A stretch of DNA of 26,798 nt, from contig CALAPY010000089.1 of the NCBI GenBank assembly GCA_937891015.1, positions 1 to 26,798 of the forward strand, given 5' to 3'. Source of the stretch: UBA2108 sp002713215 (lineage in GTDB: Bacteria; Bacteroidota; Bacteroidia; Flavobacteriales_G; Salibacteraceae). Below the pieces are notes generated by a model that was not told the DNA's origin, ran no database searches, and saw nothing but the letters and a program-made list of their open reading frames with translations. Position numbers and translations under genes: made by a program. The stretch's first letter is position 1. The number at the start of each line of letters is the position of its first letter. This document shows, in pieces, positions 15,630-23,208 of the stretch.

Positions 15630-16466
15630 TTAGAGAATTCCAATATTGTGTCTTATGTATGATTGCATAAAAAGAAAATACTTACCCGTGTTTGGGATTC
15701 TAATTCTCTCCTTCATGATTCTTTTGCTGGGAATCGATTGAATTTTTTTGAAAAGGCCGTAATAATAAACGTACGCCAGGTAAACGCCGAATCGAGCCCG
15801 TTTGGGTAGCCCCAGAATCCCCTTGAAACCTTCTTTAAAATCGGATTTAATATCCATTTCAATGTCAATTTTATTCTGTTCGGTTAGTGTAGAAATATCT
15901 ATGTCGGGAAAGTAATTTCTTCCCAGGGTATTGTAGTCTTCCTTTATGTCTCTTAAGAAATTAATCTTTTGAAATGCAGACCCCAGTTTCATGGCATTCG
16001 GTTTAAGTTTCAGGAATAAATCCTGATCACCTAGTGTAAAAATATTTAAACACATTAGACCAACAACTTCAGCAGAACCAAGGATATATTTCTCGTATTC
16101 TTTTTGGTCGTATTCCCGATCATCCAAATCCATTTCCATGCTATTTAAAAAGGTGTCAATAAATTCCAGGTCAATCTGATATTCAGTAACCGTAGCCTGA
16201 AATGAGTTTAGGATGGGGTTGAGGCTTATTCCTTGTTCAATGGCTTTGTAGGTGTCTTGTCGAAGTTCTTCAAGCAGTCTTCTTTTATCGTAGCCATGGA
16301 AAGAGTCTACGATTTCATCGGCAAGCCGAACGAAACCATATACCGAATGAACCGCATTTCGAATTTCTGAATCAAGGAATCGAATGCCCAATGAAAAAGA
16401 AGTAGAATAGGTGTTGGTGGTGAGCTGGCTGCATTGATAGGATACGGAATCAAATAGTGCTTTCAT
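15630..16466 (-). CDS. crtB: phytoene synthase
   Basis: A 278-residue all-alpha prenyl-chain synthase that condenses two geranylgeranyl-diphosphates to phytoene. The two Mg-binding aspartate-rich motifs are D50-E-I-V-D54 and D172-I-K-E-D176, the latter followed by GRNYFP. NTYSTSF (18-24) near the start is also conserved. Neighbouring crtI supports phytoene synthase over squalene synthase. The start overlaps the crtI 3' end by 17 bp, consistent with coupled translation of the pair. Confidence 0.95.
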   Translation of the reverse strand: MKALFDSVSYQCSQLTTNTYSTSFSLGIRFLDSEIRNAVHSVYGFVRLADEIVDSFHGYDKRRLLEELRQDTYKAIEQGISLNPILNSFQATVTEYQIDLEFIDTFLNSMEMDLDDREYDQKEYEKYILGSAEVVGLMCLNIFTLGDQDLFLKLKPNAMKLGSAFQKINFLRDIKEDYNTLGRNYFPDIDISTLTEQNKIDIEMDIKSDFKEGFKGILGLPKRARFGVYLAYVYYYGLFKKIQSIPSKRIMKERIRIPNTGKYFLFMQSYIRHNIGIL

Positions 16467-17946
16467 AAACTTGGGTTTTTTCCTGATTAATAATGAGTGA
16501 TGAAACTACTTTACCAGATATGAGTGCCGGGGGAACTCCAGGTCCCGGAATAGTTAATTGACCGGTATAAAAAAGATTGTTTAGTTTTTGGTTTCGCATT
16601 TTGGGCTTAAGAAATGCCGTCTGCTTTAGAGTGTTTGCAAGGCCGTAAGCATTGCCGCGATAGGCGTTGTATTCGTTTTTAAAATCATTGACAGCAAAAC
16701 TTCGCTTGTAAATGATGTGTTCCTTAATGTTACTCTTGGTATGCGTTTCAAGCCGGTTGATTAAGAGTTCGAAATATTTTTCCCGGGTTTGGTTATCGTC
16801 TTTCAAATCAGGTGCAATAGGCATAAGAACAAATAGGTTTTCGCATCCCTTCGGTGCAACCGTTGAATCTGTTTTAGAAGGTGCACACACGTAAAAGAGT
16901 GGGTCACTGGGCCATTTTTCATCGTTGTAGATTTCGTGGGCATGATTTTCGAAATCAGCATCAAAAAAGAGGTTGTGATGGTCGAGGTTTTCCACCTTCT
17001 TGTCAATTCCTAAGTAAAACAGAAGGCTTGAAGGTGCCATGGTTCTCTTGCTCCAGTAGTTGAGGGAGTAGTTTCGGTTTTCGGTTTGAAGCAGTTGTGT
17101 TTCTACATGATGATAATCGGCTCCCGCCACAACCACGTCAGCATGAAATAATCCCTTTGGGGTTTCAACTCCTAACGCACTTTTACCCATGCTGGGAATA
17201 AAGTTTACCGGTGAATTTAAATGAAACGTTACACCATGTTTCTTTGCAATGAAGGTCATGGCATCAATAATTTTTGACATTCCACCTTTTGGGTACCAGG
17301 TGCCCAATTCCATGTCGGCATAATTCATTAAGCTATAAAGTGCCGGAGTGTTTTTTGGTTTCGCTCCTAAGAACAATACCGGGAATTCCAGGAGTTGATG
17401 AATTTTAGGATGCTTGAAATACTTTCTTATTAGTGAGCTTATGGACCCGAATAGTTGAAGTTTAATGCTCCCAAGTAGTATTTCGTTCTCTAAAAACTCA
17501 CTTATTCGTTCCGAGGGTTTGTATACCAACTTATTTATTCCTACCTGATATTTGTACTCCGCATCCTTTAAGAATGCTTCCAGTTGTTGACCGGAATTGG
17601 GTTCAATGGAATCGAAAAGCTCCATTAGTTCATTCTTATCGGAGGGGAGATCTATGTGGTCGTTTTCTTCGAAAAAGACGCGGTAAGAAGGGGATAGTCT
17701 TACAAGCTCGTAGAAGTCTTTGCTTTGAAATCCGAAGTCGCTGAAAAACCTTTCAAACACGTCAGGCATCCAATACCAGCTTGGTCCCATGTCGAATGTA
17801 AATCCATCTGATTCAAATTTTCTTGCCCGACCACCAATGGATTCATTTTTTTCAAATACATGAACGTTAAACCCTTCCTTCGCTAAGTAGCAAGCTGCCG
17901 ATAAACCAGCAAAACCAGAACCGATAACTGCAACTGTTTTATGCAT
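16450..17946 (-). CDS. crtI: phytoene desaturase CrtI
   Basis: A 498-residue FAD-dependent desaturase that converts phytoene to lycopene. The N-terminal FAD motif is IGSGFAGLSAACYLAKEG (core GSGFAGL, 8-14), then GGRAR and FDMGPSWYWMP (about 51-61). The C-terminal motif is YTGQLTIPGPGVPPALISG (core PGPGVPPALISG, about 471-482). The GPGVPP ending and the overlap with crtB identify it as the general phytoene desaturase rather than the CrtD paralogue at 13.1-14.5 kb. Its start overlaps the ECF sigma gene by 8 bp, so it shares that gene's promoter. Confidence 0.93.
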   Translation of the reverse strand: MHKTVAVIGSGFAGLSAACYLAKEGFNVHVFEKNESIGGRARKFESDGFTFDMGPSWYWMPDVFERFFSDFGFQSKDFYELVRLSPSYRVFFEENDHIDLPSDKNELMELFDSIEPNSGQQLEAFLKDAEYKYQVGINKLVYKPSERISEFLENEILLGSIKLQLFGSISSLIRKYFKHPKIHQLLEFPVLFLGAKPKNTPALYSLMNYADMELGTWYPKGGMSKIIDAMTFIAKKHGVTFHLNSPVNFIPSMGKSALGVETPKGLFHADVVVAGADYHHVETQLLQTENRNYSLNYWSKRTMAPSSLLFYLGIDKKVENLDHHNLFFDADFENHAHEIYNDEKWPSDPLFYVCAPSKTDSTVAPKGCENLFVLMPIAPDLKDDNQTREKYFELLINRLETHTKSNIKEHIIYKRSFAVNDFKNEYNAYRGNAYGLANTLKQTAFLKPKMRNQKLNNLFYTGQLTIPGPGVPPALISGKVVSSLIINQEKTQVYESTI

Positions 17947-18451
17947 TGGGTCTGAAGTCTTGAAGTTTAGAAGTCAATTCTTTCCGGGCCAGAAATATTC
18001 TTGATTTTACGGTACCGAGTGGAATTCCCATATGATCTCCAATTTCGTGATACTTAAAGCCATTGAGCTTCATTTGAAAGGGTATCCTCAGTTCATCATT
18101 GAGTTTCTCTATTTGAAACTCCATGTCTGAAACATTCAAGTTTCGGTCGGGAGTGATAGACAGGTTGGACGAAGAGCTTGATAGGTAGTTTTTGGATTCC
18201 AACGTCTGCATGATCTCGCCCAATTTGCGAGACCTTCTATACTGATTAATAAAGGTGTTTTTCATGATGGTATAGAGCCAGGATTTAACCGATGTACTGG
18301 CTTCAACCTTTTCCTTGTATTGCAAAGCCTTCATCATGGTTTCCTGCAACAAGTCCTGCGCGTCATCATCATTTGAAGTGAGCTTGAGCGCAAAAAAATG
18401 AAGCGGATTTTGGTACTTAACGAGTAGCTTGTTTAATTCCATGGTAGACAT
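17939..18451 (-). CDS. ECF-type RNA polymerase sigma factor heading the carotenoid operon
   Basis: A 170-residue sigma-70 factor with only regions 2 and 4. Region 2 spans about 8-75, with DDDAQDLLQETMMKAL (core DLLQETMM) and SVKSWLYTIMKNTFIN. A Ser-rich linker lies at 89-98. Region 4 spans about 113-163, with the helix-turn-helix GFKYHEIGDHMGIPLGTVKSR (core GIPLGTVKSR, 142-151). No anti-sigma gene is adjacent, so control is probably transcriptional. It is the first gene of the operon and overlaps crtI by 8 bp. Its promoter carries two matched inverted repeats and lies directly downstream of the B12-type MerR gene. Its target promoters are unknown and could include its own operon. Confidence 0.92.
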   Translation of the reverse strand: MSTMELNKLLVKYQNPLHFFALKLTSNDDDAQDLLQETMMKALQYKEKVEASTSVKSWLYTIMKNTFINQYRRSRKLGEIMQTLESKNYLSSSSSNLSITPDRNLNVSDMEFQIEKLNDELRIPFQMKLNGFKYHEIGDHMGIPLGTVKSRIFLARKELTSKLQDFRPNA

Positions 18452-18453
18452 AA

Positions 18454-18483
18454 TGTTTAACTATTAATTAAAAAGATTAAACA
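18454..18483. promoter_or_regulatory. candidate operator A, TGTTTAA-N16-TTAAACA, at the sigma/crt promoter
   Basis: A perfect 7-bp inverted repeat, half sites at 18454-18460 and 18477-18483 with a 16-bp spacer. The upstream half site directly overlaps the last two bases of the TACTTTTG -7 box, and the repeat spans the expected transcription start of the sigma-crt operon. Occupancy would block transcription, so a repressor site is inferred; the adjacent MerR protein is the obvious candidate. Confidence 0.6.
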
Positions 18484-18489
18484 AAAGTA
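18482..18489 (-). promoter_or_regulatory. -7 promoter box TACTTTTG of the sigma-crt operon
   Basis: The reverse strand at 18489-18482 reads TACTTTTG, an exact TAnnTTTG box, 30 bp upstream of the sigma-factor ATG. A transcript would start near 18475. A weak TTTC lies at about the -33 distance. This is the only convincing promoter for the eight-gene operon. Confidence 0.6.
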
Positions 18490-18516
18490 GATATATTTTT
18501 ACTCGAAACGTAGTAT

Positions 18517-18546
18517 TGTTTAATAAAAAGTTAAAATAATTAAACA
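18517..18546. promoter_or_regulatory. candidate operator B, TGTTTAA-N16-TTAAACA, upstream of the sigma/crt promoter
   Basis: A second perfect copy of the inverted repeat, half sites at 18517-18523 and 18540-18546, again with exactly 16 bp between them. Its centre is 63 bp from that of operator A, about six helical turns, so both would face the same side of DNA. The remaining sequence to the merR stop (18547-18636) shows no clear terminator. Confidence 0.6.
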
Positions 18547-18636
18547 AAAATTAAAAACACCTTAAGGCGCACTGGTAATACTAGAGATAAAAGCCCAGTT
18601 AGCCTCGCTTAGAGGGAAGGAATGAAGTAATTGAAA

Positions 18637-19521
18637 TTAGTTTAGGTAATTAATGAAATCGTCTACTCCACTAATACTTAATGTAGTTGAGGTAATTTTT
18701 AGTTGCGCCTCGCGTCCCTTTATTCCAGCAATAAGAAACTTGCAATGGGGGAAAGAATTGGTATTTTGTTTAATGATTTTCTGAATTTGTTCATCAGTTC
18801 TGCTGGCGGTAAGTATTGTAAGAAGATGACTTGGACTTGTATAGTCTACAACCGCCTGTAGGTCAACATGTGGAACATTCTGTCCCAGGTAGTATACCTG
18901 ATAACCTCTCACCTTTAATATATAATAGGCCATTAACAGACCAATTTCATGATGTTCATCCTGTGGTAAAAAAAGCACATACGAATCAGTTTGACTAACC
19001 TGGTCGTTCAAATTGTCAATGGCAGCCAGCATTTTTTGTCGAATCAGGTTCGAAACAAAATGTTCCTGCGCAGGGTTAATTTCATTTACCCCCCACATTA
19101 TACCGATCTTGGCGAGGAAGGGGTAAATCAGTTTAACTATGGTATGTTCGAAGCCTTTTTGATGAAGTGACTTGGCATAGATTTGATTGAATTTCTTTTC
19201 ATCTAACTCCACCATTGCTATACACAGACCGGTAAGGAAAGGTTCCAGTTCTTTATCTATCTCGACTGCAGCGTTTAACGAATCCTGTACTTCATGATTC
19301 AGTTGGTCGTCGTTTAATTGGCTAACCTTGGAAATCTTTGATCCTTTCTGAAGGAGTAAGGTTACGTTCAACAATTTTCTTAAATCGTTATCGCTGTAAT
19401 ACCTGATATTGGTATCGGTGCGTTCCGGATTCAGGATATTGTAACGTTTTTCCCATATACGAATCGTATGAGCTTTTATTCCGGTAAGCCTTTCCAGGTC
19501 TTTAATTTGATATTTACGCAC
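18637..19521 (-). CDS. MerR-family regulator with B12-binding domain (CarH/LitR-like light sensor)
   Basis: A 294-residue protein. Residues 2-70 form a MerR winged helix (YQIKDLERLTGIKAHTIRIWEKRY). Residues about 85-170 form the helical B12-binding cap, with W143-x9-E153-H154. Residues about 180-290 form a Rossmann-like B12 domain with E189-x-H191-x-x-G194, where H191 is the expected cobalt ligand. Both signatures are those of CarH/CarA/LitR, which bind adenosylcobalamin, repress in the dark and release DNA on illumination. The start is a GTG with a strong GGGAGG seven bases upstream. It lies upstream of the sigma-crt operon on the same strand, 185 bp away, and divergent from lysC. Light control is inferred from motifs and context. 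Confidence 0.9.
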   Translation of the reverse strand: MRKYQIKDLERLTGIKAHTIRIWEKRYNILNPERTDTNIRYYSDNDLRKLLNVTLLLQKGSKISKVSQLNDDQLNHEVQDSLNAAVEIDKELEPFLTGLCIAMVELDEKKFNQIYAKSLHQKGFEHTIVKLIYPFLAKIGIMWGVNEINPAQEHFVSNLIRQKMLAAIDNLNDQVSQTDSYVLFLPQDEHHEIGLLMAYYILKVRGYQVYYLGQNVPHVDLQAVVDYTSPSHLLTILTASRTDEQIQKIIKQNTNSFPHCKFLIAGIKGREAQLKITSTTLSISGVDDFINYLN

Positions 19522-19646
19522 GGTAATTACCTCCCATTCCTTGTAGAAACAAATATTTAAAGAAATTGTTTACCAGCGGCTGGAAACGGTTTGATTTTCC
19601 AACAATCCTATTAGGGCCCAGGTCAAGGTTAAGCTAACAAAATCAA

Positions 19647-19654
19647 TACTTTTG
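19647..19654 (+). promoter_or_regulatory. -7 promoter box TACTTTTG of lysC-lysA
   Basis: An exact TAnnTTTG box lies 41 bp upstream of the lysC ATG at 19688. Its last four bases overlap a 15-bp near-perfect palindrome TTTGCGG-A-CCGCAAA (19651-19665), which covers the predicted transcription start near 19661. Confidence 0.55.
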
Positions 19655-19665
19655 CGGACCGCAAA
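19651..19665. promoter_or_regulatory. palindrome TTTGCGG-A-CCGCAAA at the lysC transcription start
   Basis: Two perfect 7-bp arms around a single base overlap the -7 box and the likely start point. It could be an operator. A hairpin at the very 5' end of the mRNA is less likely because part of it would be untranscribed. Confidence 0.4.
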
Positions 19666-19687
19666 AATGCGGGGTAAAAAGCTTGGA

Positions 19688-21004
19688 ATGAAAATTTTAA
19701 AATTTGGTGGAACTTCAGTTGGTACTCCAGAGCGAATGCGCGGCGTGGCCCAATTGATTCGTAAGGACGAAAATCAAATAATTGTCCTGAGTGCTGTGAG
19801 TGGGACAACAAACTCATTAGTAGAAATTTGTACGGCCCTTCAAAAGAAGGATCAGGAAGAAGCCATCAAGGTTGTCCAGCAACTCGAAAAAAAGTATGAC
19901 AAGTTTGTTAAGGAACTTATTGATACCGGGAATCACCAGGATGAAGCCCTGGAAATGGTAGGTGCTTACCTCAATGGAGTTAAATCTTATGCAAAACGGG
20001 AAATGACTCTTTTTGTGGAGCGATCTATCCTGGCTCAAGGCGAGCTTATTTCGACCAACATATTTCTTCAATATCTGAAGAGCATTGGACAGAAACCTGT
20101 GATGCTGTCTGCTTTGGATTTTATGAGGACCACGGATAAAGGGGAGCCAGATCAACGGTTTATAGCAGAAAACTTAACTTTTGAATTGTCCAAGTATCCC
20201 AATAAAAATACGTTTATAACCCAGGGGTATATATGCAGAAATGCCTTTGGTGAAATAGATAATTTAAAACGTGGAGGAAGTGATTATTCTGCTTCCCTAA
20301 TTGGATCGGCTATCAATGCTCAGGAAATTCAGATTTGGACCGATATAGACGGAATGCACAACAACGACCCAAGGGTCGTTGACAAAACGGAACCCATCAA
20401 ACATTTATCTTTTAAGGAAGCCGCTGAGCTTGCATATTTTGGTGCCAAAATTCTACATCCTGCCAGTATTCGTCCTGCCGAAGAAAGCAGCATTCCGGTT
20501 TGGTTAAAAAATACCATGAAGCCGGAATCTTATGGTACCTTAATCCATGGAGACAAAAGCGATGCAGGTTTTAAAGCTGTTGCAGCAAAAGATGGGATTA
20601 CGGCAATTAAAATACGGTCGGGAAGGATGTTGATGGCCTACGGTTTTTTAAGAAGTGTATTTGAGGTTTTCGAACGTTACAAAACGCCCATTGATATGAT
20701 TACGACTTCCGAAGTAGCGGTTTCAGTAACTGTTGATGATACTTCTAACCTGGAAGGTATCGTTCAGGAATTGGAACAATATGCTACGGTTGAGGTGGAT
20801 AAAGATCAAACAATAATCTGTGTGGTGGGTGATTTTATTGAAAATGGCAAGGGTTACGCTTCTACGGTTTTCAATGCACTTAAAAACATTCCTATTCGAA
20901 TGATTAGTCATGGAGGAAGCCACAATAATATTTCAGTTCTAATTTCAAGTTCTGCAAAAAAGCAAGCTCTGCAAGACCTTAATAAGGGAGTGTTTAATCT
21001 GTAG
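19688..21004 (+). CDS. lysC: aspartate kinase
   Basis: A 438-residue monofunctional aspartokinase, catalysing the first step from aspartate towards lysine and threonine. The start MKILKFGGTSVG carries the kinase motif KFGGTS. Further family blocks are RGGSDYSASLIG (about 209-220) and WTDIDGMHNNDPR (about 228-240; core TDIDGMHNNDPR). Two C-terminal ACT-type regulatory segments follow (about 290-438), including SHGGSHNNISVLI. I set the start at 19688 because an upstream in-frame TTG at 19652 lies inside the -7 promoter box and would add a non-family extension. lysA follows after 2 bp, so this is a lysine/diaminopimelate unit. Feedback control by an amino acid is expected from the ACT domains. 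Confidence 0.95.
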   Translation: MKILKFGGTSVGTPERMRGVAQLIRKDENQIIVLSAVSGTTNSLVEICTALQKKDQEEAIKVVQQLEKKYDKFVKELIDTGNHQDEALEMVGAYLNGVKSYAKREMTLFVERSILAQGELISTNIFLQYLKSIGQKPVMLSALDFMRTTDKGEPDQRFIAENLTFELSKYPNKNTFITQGYICRNAFGEIDNLKRGGSDYSASLIGSAINAQEIQIWTDIDGMHNNDPRVVDKTEPIKHLSFKEAAELAYFGAKILHPASIRPAEESSIPVWLKNTMKPESYGTLIHGDKSDAGFKAVAAKDGITAIKIRSGRMLMAYGFLRSVFEVFERYKTPIDMITTSEVAVSVTVDDTSNLEGIVQELEQYATVEVDKDQTIICVVGDFIENGKGYASTVFNALKNIPIRMISHGGSHNNISVLISSSAKKQALQDLNKGVFNL

Positions 21005-21006
21005 CC

Positions 21007-22161
21007 ATGAGATCTAAGTTGATTGAAAAATTTGGGGAGTTAGAAACCCCATTTTACTACTACGATTTGGATGCGCTGGAGGAGAATCTGAAAGCCTTAC
21101 ATGCCGCTTATTCCAAAAGAGGATATGAGGTTCACTATGCCATGAAGGCGAATGTGAATGATGGAGTGTTGAGCGCTATTCAGAAAAAAGGATTAGGTGC
21201 CGATTGCGTTAGCGGAAACGAAGTCAAAAAGGCCATTGAGATTGGGTTTTCGAAAAACGATATTGTGTTTGCCGGAGTGGGCAAAACGGATAAGGAAATC
21301 AATTATGCTTTAAATGAGGATATTTTTTGCTTTAACGTGGAAAGTACGGCCGAACTTAACGTGATAAATGATTTGGCCTATGCACAAGGCAAAGAGGCTC
21401 GCGTAGCTTTACGGTTAAACCCGAACATCAGTGCCAATACCCATGCCTACATTACTACTGGGCTTGAGGATAATAAGTTTGGGATAAATTTTTGGGAATT
21501 GGAGCAAGCGATTGAATTATTGAATGATTCCAGTAACCTAAAGTTGGAGGGAATTCATTTTCACATTGGCTCTCAGATCACCGACCTGTCCAGTTTCAAG
21601 AATCTATGCAACAAGGTGAATGAAATTCAACAATGGTTTTTCGATCACAATATTGAAGTCGATCATGTGAACGTTGGTGGTGGATTGGGAATTGATTACC
21701 ATCAACCTGATGAACAGGCCATTCCCGATTATGAATCTTACTTTGGTTTGTTCGAGGAGTTTATTGAGTTAAGACCAAATCAAAAATTGCATTTTGAACT
21801 GGGTAGAAGCATAGTAGGACAAATGGGTTCTCTCATTACCCGGGTAACCTATATCAAAAAAGGAATCTCTACGAATTTTGCAATTTTGGATGCTGGTATG
21901 ACTGAATTAATTCGACCTGCCCTGTATCAAAGTCATCACGTTATTCAGAATATTTCTAAGGCACATAGAGATGATTTGCCGCTGGAAAAGTATGATGTAG
22001 TGGGTCCTATTTGTGAGAGTTCCGACAGTTTTGGAAAGGCTATATTGTTGCCGGAAACAGAAAGAGGAGATTTAATTGCAATACGTTCTGCAGGTGCTTA
22101 CGCTGAAGTTATGGCAAGCTCCTATAATTTGAGAGAAAAAGCTCAAGTGTTCTTTGGATAA
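21007..22161 (+). CDS. lysA: diaminopimelate decarboxylase
   Basis: A 384-residue fold-III PLP decarboxylase that makes L-lysine from meso-diaminopimelate. The PLP lysine is K47 in HYAMKANVN. GIHFHIGSQI (about 179-188), GGGLGIDY (about 223-230), ELGRSIVG (about 260-267) and the CESSD motif (about 337-341, active-site Cys) are all present. Length is slightly short for LysA but normal for the Bacteroidota form. It lies 2 bp after lysC and certainly shares its transcript. Confidence 0.95.
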   Translation: MRSKLIEKFGELETPFYYYDLDALEENLKALHAAYSKRGYEVHYAMKANVNDGVLSAIQKKGLGADCVSGNEVKKAIEIGFSKNDIVFAGVGKTDKEINYALNEDIFCFNVESTAELNVINDLAYAQGKEARVALRLNPNISANTHAYITTGLEDNKFGINFWELEQAIELLNDSSNLKLEGIHFHIGSQITDLSSFKNLCNKVNEIQQWFFDHNIEVDHVNVGGGLGIDYHQPDEQAIPDYESYFGLFEEFIELRPNQKLHFELGRSIVGQMGSLITRVTYIKKGISTNFAILDAGMTELIRPALYQSHHVIQNISKAHRDDLPLEKYDVVGPICESSDSFGKAILLPETERGDLIAIRSAGAYAEVMASSYNLREKAQVFFG

Positions 22162-22208
22162 CACTTTCCAAAAAAGTCCACATGTATTCTTGCACAAATT
22201 TGAATTGA

Positions 22209-23180
22209 ATGAGTCATTACCTTGACGAAACCGTTAATGTTTATACCGAGGCGGCACTATCTCCCGATATTGGGTTATGTTGTACTACAACTCCCGTTTG
22301 GGTTCTTCCTGAATTAGCCATTCCGACAAAAATGCTGGAAATGAATTATGGATGTGGAAGCACAGTGAATCCAAGGGACTTGGCAAATGACCCTACCATA
22401 CTTTACGTTGGAGTAGGAGGGGGAATGGAACTGTTACAATTTTCTTATTTCAGCAGGAAGAAACATGGAGTTATCGGATTGGATGTTGTTCCTGAAATGG
22501 TTGAAGCCAGTAGGGAAAACTTTCAGGAAGCAGAAAAGTTGAATCCCTGGTTTAAATCAGAGTTTGTTGATTTACGATTTGGAGATGCTTTGAACCTTCC
22601 AATTGAAGACCAATCAATCGATGTTGCAGCTCAAAATTGTCTGTTCAATATTTTTACAAAAGTGGACTTAGAAAAGGCTCTCGAAGAGATGTATCGCGTA
22701 CTTAAACCAAATGGACGATTGATACTTTCCGATCCGGTTACGGAAAATGCAATGCCAGAGTCCTTGAGAAGCGATGATCGTCTAAGAGCACTTTGCCTAA
22801 GTGGTGCTTTAAGCCTGACTGAATATATAGAGACCATTACCTCAGTGGGTTTTGGTACAGTCGAAGTTCGTGCGAAACGTCCTTATCGAATATTAGACCC
22901 AAAGCAATACAATACTCCCGAAACTATTTTTATCGAAAGTGTTGAGGTGTGTGCTATAAAAGATCCAATACCCGAAGATGGTCCCTGTGTATTCACGGGA
23001 AAAACAGCTATATACTTTGGTGAGGAATCTTATTTCGATGATCATAAAGGGCATGTATTGGTTCCGAATCAACCATTGGCCGTATGCGATAAAACTGCTA
23101 ATGATCTTAGTTCACTCAACAGGAAGGATATTTTTATTTCTGAGAGTACCTATTTCTACGATGGGGGAGGGTGTTGTTGA
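22209..23180 (+). CDS. arsM: arsenite methyltransferase, arsenosugar type (ArsM)
   Basis: A 323-residue SAM methyltransferase. The N-terminus with GLCCTTTPVW (22-31) and NYGCGSTVNP (46-55) matches the ArsM of arsenosugar pathways. The SAM motif YVGVGGGMELLQF (66-78) is followed by GLDVVPEMV (90-98) and the post-motif QNCLFNIF (142-149). Cys24/25, 49, 144 and 196 supply the conserved thiols that bind As(III). Cys293 and a terminal Cys322-Cys323 pair are further candidate thiols. It methylates arsenite, here probably towards dimethylarsinoyl sugars. The usual partner, radical-SAM ArsS, is not adjacent. A TATTCTTG at 22185-22192 (one mismatch) may be its -7 box. Confidence 0.87.
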   Translation: MSHYLDETVNVYTEAALSPDIGLCCTTTPVWVLPELAIPTKMLEMNYGCGSTVNPRDLANDPTILYVGVGGGMELLQFSYFSRKKHGVIGLDVVPEMVEASRENFQEAEKLNPWFKSEFVDLRFGDALNLPIEDQSIDVAAQNCLFNIFTKVDLEKALEEMYRVLKPNGRLILSDPVTENAMPESLRSDDRLRALCLSGALSLTEYIETITSVGFGTVEVRAKRPYRILDPKQYNTPETIFIESVEVCAIKDPIPEDGPCVFTGKTAIYFGEESYFDDHKGHVLVPNQPLAVCDKTANDLSSLNRKDIFISESTYFYDGGGCC

Positions 23181-23208
23181 ATCTTGTGTAAAAGTAGATT
23201 TATAGCAA

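Noticed and set aside
18430..18436. A fifth TGTTTAA inside the sigma-factor coding region
   Set aside because: It has no partner half site at the N16 spacing and encodes normal N-terminal residues of the protein, so it is likely chance.
19547..19571. Inverted repeat AAACAA-N13-TTGTTT upstream of the MerR gene, possible autoregulatory site
   Set aside because: The arms point the opposite way and the spacing differs from the two crt operators. A nearby single TGTTTAC is too weak to count.
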